Source: an uncultured Sphingobium sp. (GTDB taxonomy: Bacteria > Pseudomonadota > Alphaproteobacteria > Sphingomonadales > Sphingomonadaceae). Taken from it: a DNA stretch of 5,742 nucleotides. The position numbers and the translations under genes are program-made. Positions 1 through 5,742 of the stretch are shown here, one piece after another (position 1 is the stretch's first letter; every line of letters starts with the position of its first letter). The DNA is taken from positions 1 to 5,742 of the forward strand of contig CAMLFF010000213.1 of assembly GCA_946479185.1 (NCBI GenBank), in the 5' to 3' direction. Below the pieces are notes generated by a model. The model worked only from the letters and a program-made list of their open reading frames with translations, did not search any database and was not told where the DNA came from.

Positions 1-409
1 GCTCAACCAGCTTGCGACCGTCTCTGCGCCAGAACCGCGCATGCTCTCCGTGCAAGTGTGGGACAAAAGCAATGTGGGCCCGGTCGACAAGGCTATTCGC
101 TCTGCAGGGCTTGGCCTCAACCCCATCGTCGACGGGCAGAATGTGCGCCTGCCCATTCCCGATCTGACGGAAGAGCGTCGCAAGGAGCTTGCAAAGCTTG
201 CCGGTAAATATGCGGAAGCAGCACGGATCGCTGTGCGCAACGTGCGCCGGGATGGCATGGATAATCTCAAGCTTGACGAGAAGAAGAGCGAGATCAGCGA
301 AGACGAACGCAAGCGCCACGAAGCCGAGGTGCAGAAAATGACGGACGCCACCATCGCCGATCTCGATGCCGTGGCACTGGCGAAGGAAAAGGAAATCCTT
401 GGCAAATAG
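1..409 (+). CDS. frr: Ribosome recycling factor (RRF), 3' partial
   Basis: RRF acts with EF-G in the cytoplasm to split the post-termination ribosome and free mRNA and tRNA. The reading frame is open from base 2, so the gene enters from the left edge; 135 residues and a TAG stop are visible. The first visible residues ([15 protein letters not shown]) match the family from about residue 51 of the 185-residue E. coli protein, so about 50 N-terminal residues are missing. The central domain II stretch includes GLNP and the run before LTEERRKEL. The long C-terminal helix follows, with the hallmark AVRNVRRD (visible residues 77-84); its second-to-last Arg corresponds to E. coli R132, important for ribosome binding. 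The end, [18 protein letters not shown], is typical. The ATG at 41 is an internal Met, not the start. In related genomes pyrH and tsf usually lie just upstream. Identification is secure. Confidence 0.97.
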   Translation, partial: LNQLATVSAPEPRMLSVQVWDKSNVGPVDKAIRSAGLGLNPIVDGQNVRLPIPDLTEERRKELAKLAGKYAEAARIAVRNVRRDGMDNLKLDEKKSEISEDERKRHEAEVQKMTDATIADLDAVALAKEKEILGK

Positions 410-431
410 TCTTTCCTTCGACCTGAACGGG

Positions 432-440
432 GGAGACGGG
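432..440 (+). promoter_or_regulatory. Shine-Dalgarno-like region of uppS
   Basis: The 39-bp gap between frr and uppS contains a purine-rich run, GGGGGAG (429-435), followed by GACGGG ending at 440. GGAG at 432-435 lies 13 nt before the ATG at 449, which is somewhat long; the second G run at 438-440 is 8 nt away. It is the only ribosome-binding candidate in the gap. No stem-loop with a T tract is visible here, so I see no terminator after frr, and read-through into uppS is likely. Confidence 0.5.
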
Positions 441-448
441 CTTTAGCC

Positions 449-1219
449 ATGAGCTTGCTGCGTCCTAAGCTGCTGCGAAAAACTGTGCCTGCTGCGGCGC
501 CCGATACGGGCTCGGAGCCGGGGACAGTGCCGCGCCATGTCGCCATCATCATGGATGGCAACGGCCGGTGGGCGAAGGCTCGCCGTTTGCCGCGCGTCGC
601 GGGCCACAGAGCGGGCGCGGAGGCCGTACGCCGAACGTTGCGCGCCGCTCGCAAACTCGGCATCGAATGCGTAACGCTCTATGCCTTCTCGTCCGAGAAC
701 TGGAAGCGGCCCGAGGAGGAAATTTCCGATCTCACGGGCTTGATGAAGCAATTCATAAAGTCCGAGATTGACGAGATTCACGAGGCGGGGATTCGGCTCA
801 AGATCATCGGTGATCATCACGCGTTCGAGGCTGATGCGGCTGCGATGGTCGATGCGGCTGTGCAGAAGACAGCGGGGAATACGCAGTCCACGCTCGTCGT
901 GGCGCTGAACTATGGCGCGCAGGATGAGATTGCGCGCGCCGTCCGATCGCTCGCGGCCAAGGCGCAAGCCGGGTTGCTCGATCCGCAGGCGATCACGACC
1001 GATCTGATAGAGGCGGAGCTCGACACCGCTGACCTGCCGCAACTTGATTTGCTGATCCGCACATCCGGCGAAGTACGCCTCTCCAATTTCCTGCTTTGGC
1101 AGGCGGCTTATGCCGAGCTTTACTTCACCCAGACGCTCTGGCCGGATTTTGACGAGCAAGCGCTTGCCGCCGCCGTTGAAAGCTATGGCCGTCGTGAACG
1201 CCGATATGGCGGGCGCTGA
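449..1219 (+). CDS. uppS: Isoprenyl transferase (undecaprenyl diphosphate synthase, cis-prenyltransferase)
   Basis: This enzyme adds isopentenyl diphosphate units in cis to farnesyl diphosphate, giving C55 undecaprenyl diphosphate, the carrier lipid for peptidoglycan and surface glycans. It works at the cytoplasmic face of the inner membrane. The 256-residue protein has all family motifs in order: HVAIIMDGNGRWA (30-42) with the catalytic, Mg-binding Asp at 36; GHRAGAEAVR (52-61); TLYAFSSENWKRP (76-88); GIRLKIIGD (114-122); and RTSGE-RLSNF (204-214), whose Arg residues bind the IPP diphosphate, followed by AELYFTQTLWPDF. The first about 28 residues are a variable, Pro/Ala-containing extension, so the exact start is less certain than the identity; ATG 449 has a purine-rich region upstream. 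Its TGA overlaps the cdsA ATG by one base. A strict UppS and a shorter-chain cis-prenyltransferase cannot be told apart by motif, but a single copy in this locus favours UppS. Confidence 0.96.
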   Translation: MSLLRPKLLRKTVPAAAPDTGSEPGTVPRHVAIIMDGNGRWAKARRLPRVAGHRAGAEAVRRTLRAARKLGIECVTLYAFSSENWKRPEEEISDLTGLMKQFIKSEIDEIHEAGIRLKIIGDHHAFEADAAAMVDAAVQKTAGNTQSTLVVALNYGAQDEIARAVRSLAAKAQAGLLDPQAITTDLIEAELDTADLPQLDLLIRTSGEVRLSNFLLWQAAYAELYFTQTLWPDFDEQALAAAVESYGRRERRYGGR

Positions 1220-1905
1220 TGGCTGAGCCTCGCCTCCGCTCGGATCTTGCGACCCGCACGGTATCCGGATTGGTGCTCATCTTCATCGCGGGGCTGGCGC
1301 TGTGGGCGGAGGGCGGCATCTTACTGTTGCTGGTGCTGCTCGTTGCAGCGCTTGCCTTTTGGGAGTGGCGCGGACTGGTTTCGAGATTTCCCGACAGCGC
1401 GTGGATAAAGGCGCTCTGGCTGGTCATCGGCCTGGTCTATGTCGCGGGCGCGGCCTTTGCGCTGCTTTCACTGGGCTTCGCGGCGCGGATTTTGGTGATT
1501 GGTATCGTGATCGCTACGGACGTCGGCGCTTATTTTGCCGGGCGGACGATTGGCGGCCCGAAGATCGCTCCGTTGATCAGCCCGTCGAAAACATGGGCTG
1601 GCCTTGGCGGCGGCATGGTTGCCTCCGCGCTGCTCGTCGCAACGGCCATATTGATCATGCCTTCTCCGGAAGGGATTGGCTTTGCGAAGGCGCCAAGCTT
1701 CGTCATCTTGGCAGCATTGACGGCGGCTGGCCTCGCGATCGTTGCGCAAGTCGGCGATTTCTTCGAGAGCTGGATGAAGCGCCGTGCCACCGTGAAAGAT
1801 AGTGGCGCGCTCATTCCAGGGCATGGCGGCGTGCTGGATAGGGTCGATGGCTTGCTGCTCGTCGCGCTGGTGTGCGGAATTCTGAGCTGGGTTGGGCAAA
1901 CATGA
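1219..1905 (+). CDS. cdsA: Phosphatidate cytidylyltransferase (CDP-diacylglycerol synthase)
   Basis: CdsA is an inner-membrane enzyme that joins CTP and phosphatidic acid to make CDP-diacylglycerol, the precursor of phosphatidylethanolamine, phosphatidylglycerol and cardiolipin. The 228-residue product is very hydrophobic, with about six or seven likely membrane segments (near residues 16-29, 34-50, 64-84, 90-106, 131-148, 159-179, 211-226). The full family signature lies at residues 184-210: S-x-M-K-R-x4-K-D-x-G-x2-I-P-x-H-G-G-V-x-D-R-V-D. Other conserved elements are ATDVGAYFAGR (99-109), SPSKTWAG (121-128) and QVGDFFES (177-184). It is shorter than the E. coli enzyme (about 285 residues), and the missing part is N-terminal, upstream of the catalytic half. 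The ATG is embedded in the uppS stop (TGATG), with only a weak Shine-Dalgarno, suggesting translational coupling. The end overlaps dxr by 4 bases. Confidence 0.95.
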   Translation: MAEPRLRSDLATRTVSGLVLIFIAGLALWAEGGILLLLVLLVAALAFWEWRGLVSRFPDSAWIKALWLVIGLVYVAGAAFALLSLGFAARILVIGIVIATDVGAYFAGRTIGGPKIAPLISPSKTWAGLGGGMVASALLVATAILIMPSPEGIGFAKAPSFVILAALTAAGLAIVAQVGDFFESWMKRRATVKDSGALIPGHGGVLDRVDGLLLVALVCGILSWVGQT

Positions 1906-3068
1906 TAGCGCCGCGCAGCATCTCTATTTTTGGCGCGACAGGGTCTGTCGGCTCATCGACGCTGGACCTGATCCGTCGCGATCCGGACGCCTTTCAGGTC
2001 TTGGTGCTGACTGGTGGAAGCGATGTTGCCAAGCTTGCCGCCGCCGCAATCGAGCATCGCGCACGTCGGGCGGTCATCGCGGACGAAACGCGCTATGCCG
2101 ATCTCAAACAGGCTTTGGCTGGCACCGCTATCGAAGTCGCAGCCGGGGAACAGGCGCTCATCGACGCTGCCGAAATGGGCGCGGACTGGACGATGGCATC
2201 CATCGTTGGCTGCGCCGGGCTGGCGCCTACGCTCGCTGCGATTGCGCAGGGGCGCACGGTGGCACTCGCCAACAAAGAAGCGCTTGTTTCTGCAGGTGAG
2301 GTGATGATGGCCGCCGTTGCGCGCAGCGGGGCGATCCTGTTGCCGGTAGACAGCGAGCATAATGCCATCTTCCAGTGCCTCGCCAGCGGACACATTTCCG
2401 AAGTGCGCAAGATCACGCTGACGGCGAGCGGCGGGCCATTCCGAACCGCCACGCGCGAAGAGATGCGGCTGGTGACACCCGCCCAGGCGGTCAAACATCC
2501 AAACTGGTCTATGGGCCGCAAGATCAGCGTCGATAGCGCCACGATGATGAATAAGGGGCTGGAGTTCATCGAGGCGTTCCACCTGTTCCCCGTCGGGCTG
2601 GATCGCCTCTCTATCCTCGTTCACCCTCAGTCCGTGGTCCATTCGATGGTGGAGTTTCGCGACCGCTCGACAATTGCGCAGCTCGGCAGTCCGGATATGC
2701 GCATTCCCATCGCCAGCAGCCTGGCTTGGCCCGCACGCATGGAGACGCCCTGCGAGCCGCTCGATTTGGGCAGAATTGGCCGACTCGATTTCGAGGCGCC
2801 CGATGAGGGCCGCTTTCCTGCGCTACGCCTTGCCCGTGAAGCTATTGAGGCTGGTGGCGGCTATCCCGCAGCGCTCAACGCAGCCAATGAAGTCGCCGTT
2901 GCGGCCTTCCTTGATGGACGCGCTGGTTTCCTCGATATCAGCGCCATTGTAGAAGATGTGCTTGCGCGGTGCGGGGCAGGGGCAATCGACACAATCGAAG
3001 ACGTTCAGGCCATTGACAGGTCAGCGCGCGCAATGGCTCAGCAGCTGACAGCGGAGCTTATCAATTGA
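1902..3068 (+). CDS. dxr: 1-deoxy-D-xylulose 5-phosphate reductoisomerase
   Basis: Dxr (IspC) carries out the first committed step of the MEP pathway, converting DXP to 2-C-methyl-D-erythritol 4-phosphate with NADPH and a divalent metal; it is the fosmidomycin target. The 388-residue protein begins MIAPRSISIFGATGSVG, with the NADPH-binding GATGSVGSS at 11-19. LANKEALVSAGE lies at 122-133. The metal site is D150 and E152 (PVDSEHNAIFQ) with E221 in MMNKGLEFIEA. Substrate residues S176 (TASGGPF), S212, N217 and K218 line up with E. coli S186, S222, N227 and K228. The HPNWSMG flexible-loop motif is at 199-205. The catalytic set is complete. I chose ATG 1902 because it gives the usual short N-terminus and forms an ATGA overlap with the cdsA stop. 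An in-frame GTG at 1872 would add 10 unconserved residues inside cdsA and lacks a Shine-Dalgarno. Its product pathway feeds uppS in the same cluster. Confidence 0.97.
   Translation: MIAPRSISIFGATGSVGSSTLDLIRRDPDAFQVLVLTGGSDVAKLAAAAIEHRARRAVIADETRYADLKQALAGTAIEVAAGEQALIDAAEMGADWTMASIVGCAGLAPTLAAIAQGRTVALANKEALVSAGEVMMAAVARSGAILLPVDSEHNAIFQCLASGHISEVRKITLTASGGPFRTATREEMRLVTPAQAVKHPNWSMGRKISVDSATMMNKGLEFIEAFHLFPVGLDRLSILVHPQSVVHSMVEFRDRSTIAQLGSPDMRIPIASSLAWPARMETPCEPLDLGRIGRLDFEAPDEGRFPALRLAREAIEAGGGYPAALNAANEVAVAAFLDGRAGFLDISAIVEDVLARCGAGAIDTIEDVQAIDRSARAMAQQLTAELIN
3053..3056 (+). promoter_or_regulatory. Shine-Dalgarno (GGAG) for the TTG start of rseP
   Basis: GGAG within the last codons of dxr lies 8 nt before TTG 3065, an ideal distance. 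The first in-frame ATG of rseP (3098) has only a pyrimidine-rich stretch before it. This site therefore favours the TTG as the true start. Confidence 0.6.
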
Positions 3069-4201
3069 CCGACAATCCTGGCTTCCTGTTCACGTTCATG
3101 GCGTTTTTGCTCGTCATCGGCCCGCTCGTGTTCATCCATGAGCTGGGGCATTATCTCGTTGGCCGCTGGTTCGGCGTCCATGCCGAGACATTTTCGATCG
3201 GCTTTGGCAAGGAGTTGTTCGCTTGGCATGACAAGCGCGGCACCCGTTGGCGCGTTGCTGCGCTGCCGCTGGGTGGCTATGTCAAATTCGCTGGCGATAT
3301 GGACTCATCGAGTAAGTCCGATCCGGCATGGATGCAGCTTCCGGCAGCAGAGCGCAATCGCACCTTTCCATCCAAGCCGCTTTGGCAGCGCGCGCTGATC
3401 GTGCTTGCAGGCCCGGCTATCAACCTGATCTTCGCTGCGATTATCCTTGCCGGCTTTGCTTTTTCTTATGGTCAGAATGTAACGCCATCCGATGTGACGG
3501 CGGTGGAGCCTAATTCGGCCGCTGCCAAGGCAGGCATTCTCCCGGGCGACAAAATTCGCGCAATCGATGGAACGTCTGTCGAACTCTTCTCCGAGCTGCG
3601 CCAGGTCGTCGTCACGAAAATTCCGGGCGAAAAAGTCGATCTCACGATTATCAGAGGCGGCCAGCCTCGCACCATCCCAGTCATCATCGGCGAGATGGTC
3701 GAGAAGGATCGCTTCGGCAATGAGTATCGCTTTGGCGCTCTGGGCGTGCGCAGCCTCGAGTCGGTCTCTCGGCCTGTAGGCTTGCTCGAAGCGCCAGTCG
3801 TGGGCTTGCGCCGCACAGCTGACCTCATAGGCATGATGGCCAGCGGCCTGGGTGACATCATCATCGGCAGGCGCTCGGTCGATGAACTCGGCGGGCCTTT
3901 GAAGATCGCGCAAATCTCCGGCGAACAGGCTGCAATGGGCCCGGAGGCGCTGATCGCCTTCATTGCGCTGATCTCGATTAACTTGGGGTTCATCAATCTA
4001 TTGCCAATCCCCATGCTCGACGGGGGTCATTTATTCTTCTACGGGATCGAAGCAATTCAGCGTCGGCCTGTCAGTGCCCGTTTTCAGGAAGTCGCTTTTC
4101 GTTCCGGCCTCGCCTTGTTGCTCGGTCTCATGGTCTTTGTGACATTGAACGATCTTGCGTCATTCGGGCTGTGGCGTGGATTGACCGGCTTGATTGGCTG
4201 A
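3065..4201 (+). CDS. rseP: RIP metalloprotease RseP / MmpA (site-2 protease, M50 family)
   Basis: RseP cuts substrates within the inner membrane, typically anti-sigma factors already clipped by a site-1 protease, and in some bacteria remnant signal peptides. The 378-residue protein has a first membrane helix holding the zinc motif HELGH (25-29), the conserved LPLGGYVKFAGD (67-78), a second helix (about 108-130, with AGPAINLIFA), one PDZ domain (about 140-205), and a C-terminal pair of helices with NLLPIPMLDGGH (311-322), where D319 is the third zinc ligand. E. coli RseP is about 450 residues with two PDZ domains. The single-PDZ form resembles the alphaproteobacterial type, such as Caulobacter MmpA, which degrades PodJ. 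The start is TTG 3065, overlapping the dxr stop as TTGA and preceded by GGAG; it gives a sphingomonad-like N-terminus (MTDNPGFLFTF). ATG 3098 is the fallback and would clip the first helix. The natural substrate cannot be inferred here. Confidence 0.95.
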   Translation: MTDNPGFLFTFMAFLLVIGPLVFIHELGHYLVGRWFGVHAETFSIGFGKELFAWHDKRGTRWRVAALPLGGYVKFAGDMDSSSKSDPAWMQLPAAERNRTFPSKPLWQRALIVLAGPAINLIFAAIILAGFAFSYGQNVTPSDVTAVEPNSAAAKAGILPGDKIRAIDGTSVELFSELRQVVVTKIPGEKVDLTIIRGGQPRTIPVIIGEMVEKDRFGNEYRFGALGVRSLESVSRPVGLLEAPVVGLRRTADLIGMMASGLGDIIIGRRSVDELGGPLKIAQISGEQAAMGPEALIAFIALISINLGFINLLPIPMLDGGHLFFYGIEAIQRRPVSARFQEVAFRSGLALLLGLMVFVTLNDLASFGLWRGLTGLIG

Positions 4202-4278
4202 GCTGGTTGGGGCAGTGGAGCATCGCGCACATCCCCACGTCGGGCATGGGCTATCTGGATTATGCGAGGAAGCAGAGT
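4202..4278 (+). other. Short gap between rseP and bamA
   Basis: These 77 bases separate the rseP stop from the probable bamA start and are the longest non-overlapping stretch in the window. The bamA frame stays open through it and contains an ATG at 4246, so part may be coding if that start is used. A weak 5-bp TGGGG/CCCCA pairing (4208-4212 with 4233-4237, 20-nt loop) is too poor for a terminator, and no T tract follows. I see no clear promoter. Confidence 0.4.
4266..4272 (+). promoter_or_regulatory. Shine-Dalgarno (GAGGAAG) for the probable TTG start of bamA
   Basis: GAGGAAG is the strongest ribosome-binding sequence in the window. Its AGGA core ends 8 nt before TTG 4279. The competing ATG 4246 is preceded by CCCCACGTCGGGC, with no good Shine-Dalgarno. 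The site therefore points to the TTG as the bamA start. Confidence 0.6.
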
Positions 4279-5742
4279 TTGAACGATACAGGACGAATTC
4301 CGTCGAAGCAGGCACGCCTCGCGCCTCTGCTCCTGTGCGGAACATTTCTCGCAAGTTTCGCTGCCGTGTCCGCCTCCGCGCAGACCGCCGAACCCGCGCC
4401 TGCAGCGTCCGCGCTGCCGGCTGCGCCCGTGGTCACGCCAGTCGCAGTGAGCGCGCCGATCAAATCAATCACGGTAGAAGGGGCCGCGCGTCTCGAGCCG
4501 GACACCGTGCTTTCCTACACCAAGCTGCGGATCGGCAATCAATATACGCGCGAAACGCTCGATGAGGCGCTGCGCGAGCTTTACGCGAGCGAGCTGTTCT
4601 CCGATGTGCAGATCCGGGACAATGCCGGAGCGCTTACCATTCAGGTGGTCGAAAACCCGGTGATCAACCGCATCGTGCTTGAGGGCAATAAGCGCCTCAA
4701 GGACGATAAGATCCTGCCCGAAATCCGGATGGCCCCGCGCCAGATTTATACGCGCTCGAAGGTGCGTGCCGACGTTGCGCGCATCATCGAGCTTTATCGC
4801 CGTCAGGGCCGCTTTGCCGCTGTCGTCGACCCCAAGCTGGTCAAGCTGGATCAGAACCGCGTCGATATCGTCTATGAGATTTCGGAAGGGCCGAAATCCA
4901 AGGTCCGCCAGATCAACATCATCGGCAACGAGAAGTTTGGCGATGGCCAGCTGCGCAGCGAGATGGCGACCAAGCAATCACGCTGGTTCCGCGTGTTCTC
5001 GTCGGGCACAACCTACGATCCTGATCGGCTGGCCTATGATCAGCAGAAGGTCCGTCAATTCTATCTGACGCAGGGCTATGCGGATTTCCGCGTCGTCTCC
5101 GCCGTGGCCGAGCTCACATCCAATAAGCAGGACTTCATCATCACCTATGTGGTGGAGGAGGGCGATCGCTATAAATTTGGCGATGTGACCGTGAAGAGCG
5201 ACATTCGTGACCTCAGTTCTGATGGTCTCACGCGCTCGCTGCGGATGAAGAAGGGCGATTGGTACAACGCGAAGGCCGTGGAAGACACGGTCGAACAGTT
5301 GAACCAGACCGCCGGTCTCTTCGGTTACGCTTTTGCTGACGTGCAGCCTGAGTTCAACCGGAGTAAAGAAGACCTGACGATGTCGCTCAGCTTCCGCATC
5401 GCGAACGCGCCACGCGTTTATGTCGAGCGGATCGACATTAACGGCAACACGCTCACGCAGGATAAGGTTATTCGTCGCGAGTTCCGCCTGCATGAGGGCG
5501 ACGCGTTCAACACCTTCCAGGTCCGCCGTTCGCAGGATCGCATCAACTCGCTCGGCTTCTTCCAGGAGCGGTTGGAGATTGAGCAGAAGCCCGGCTCCGC
5601 GCCAGATCGCATCGTGCTCGAAACCAATGTGGAAGAGAAGGCCACGGGCGAGCTGCAATTGTCCGCAGGCTTCTCCAGCCTTGAAAGCTTCATTCTCTCG
5701 GCATCGATCACCCAGCGTAACTTCCGCGGCATGGGCCAGGAA
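4279..5742 (+). CDS. bamA: Outer membrane protein assembly factor BamA, 5' partial
   Basis: BamA is the core of the BAM complex, folding beta-barrel proteins into the outer membrane. The frame stays open to the right edge; 488 residues are visible, roughly half the usual length. A signal peptide is evident: basic start, hydrophobic core at 14-30, and a likely cut after ASA (32-34) before Q35. An Ala/Pro/Val-rich linker (36-60) leads to five POTRA domains at about 61-127, 128-205, 206-296, 297-373 and 379-455. Repeated POTRA marks include ITVEGAARL, IVLEGNKRL, INIIGNEKF and IDINGNTLT, plus DKVIRREFRLHEGDAFN in POTRA5. The barrel begins near GELQLSAGFSS (457 on), and QRNFRGMGQE at the edge is typical of an early barrel strand. 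I chose TTG 4279 for its strong Shine-Dalgarno and normal-length signal peptide. ATG 4246 would add 11 residues. TamA also has POTRA domains but only three, so BamA is secure. Confidence 0.95.
   Translation, partial: MNDTGRIPSKQARLAPLLLCGTFLASFAAVSASAQTAEPAPAASALPAAPVVTPVAVSAPIKSITVEGAARLEPDTVLSYTKLRIGNQYTRETLDEALRELYASELFSDVQIRDNAGALTIQVVENPVINRIVLEGNKRLKDDKILPEIRMAPRQIYTRSKVRADVARIIELYRRQGRFAAVVDPKLVKLDQNRVDIVYEISEGPKSKVRQINIIGNEKFGDGQLRSEMATKQSRWFRVFSSGTTYDPDRLAYDQQKVRQFYLTQGYADFRVVSAVAELTSNKQDFIITYVVEEGDRYKFGDVTVKSDIRDLSSDGLTRSLRMKKGDWYNAKAVEDTVEQLNQTAGLFGYAFADVQPEFNRSKEDLTMSLSFRIANAPRVYVERIDINGNTLTQDKVIRREFRLHEGDAFNTFQVRRSQDRINSLGFFQERLEIEQKPGSAPDRIVLETNVEEKATGELQLSAGFSSLESFILSASITQRNFRGMGQE

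Noticed and set aside
1073..1093. Val in the UppS motif GEVRLSNF, where many homologues have Gln, His or Leu
   Set aside because: This position varies within the family and the flanking Arg residues that bind diphosphate are intact, so no functional change is implied.
443..1159. Long minus-strand open frame (238 codons) opposite uppS
   Set aside because: It mirrors the codon structure of a high-GC gene; the product is rich in Arg, has no recognisable motif, and the plus strand holds a fully conserved UppS.
1872..1901. GTG at 1872 as the start of dxr
   Set aside because: It would add ten unconserved residues inside cdsA and has no Shine-Dalgarno; ATG 1902 gives the usual Dxr N-terminus and an ATGA overlap.
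1953..2642. Long minus-strand open frame (229 codons) opposite dxr, with others opposite cdsA, rseP and bamA
   Set aside because: These are antisense shadows of conserved coding sequence, with low-complexity Arg/His/Ala-rich translations and no family features. A novel overlapping gene is not supported.
3065..3070. TTGACC resembling a -35 box
   Set aside because: This is the rseP start codon plus its second codon, and no matching -10 element lies at proper spacing.
4181..4210. TTGACC near the end of rseP as a -35 box for a bamA promoter
   Set aside because: The sequence 16-18 nt downstream (TGGTTG area) is not like a -10 element, so I did not call a promoter.
4321..4383. Cys within the BamA signal peptide (PLLLCGT) as a lipobox
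   Set aside because: The residue before Cys is Leu rather than Gly/Ala/Ser, and a good signal peptidase I site (ASA before Q) follows; BamA is not a lipoprotein.

Overview
The window is moderately high in GC and codes densely on the plus strand. It holds six adjacent genes in the order frr (3' part) - uppS - cdsA - dxr - rseP - bamA (5' part). This gene order is well known from alphaproteobacteria. The protein details (a short RseP with one PDZ domain, the RseP N-terminus, and the Ala/Pro-rich BamA N-terminus) fit a sphingomonad-like member of the Sphingomonadales. The lineage is an inference from recognised protein style, not from a search.

Layout: 1-409 is the C-terminal three quarters of ribosome recycling factor. 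A 39-bp gap carrying a Shine-Dalgarno-like stretch leads to uppS (449-1219). From there uppS, cdsA (1219-1905), dxr (1902-3068) and rseP (3065-4201) form an unbroken chain in which each start codon overlaps the preceding stop codon (TGATG, ATGA, TTGA). A 77-bp gap then precedes the probable bamA start (4279). bamA runs off the right edge after the signal peptide, five POTRA domains and the first strands of the barrel.

Functionally, the block links the end of translation to building the cell envelope. Dxr commits carbon to the MEP isoprenoid pathway. UppS turns the resulting isoprenyl diphosphates into the C55 carrier lipid for peptidoglycan and surface polysaccharide. CdsA makes CDP-diacylglycerol for phospholipids. 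RseP is an inner-membrane site-2 protease used in envelope signalling, and BamA inserts outer-membrane proteins. Tight overlaps suggest one polycistronic transcript with coupled translation.

I looked for a hidden or novel system on both strands and found none. There are no RNA genes, mobile elements, CRISPR arrays, clear repeats or convincing terminators. The points worth a second look are modest: the overlapping start/stop chain, TTG starts for rseP and probably bamA, the gap before bamA, and the compact CdsA and RseP proteins.
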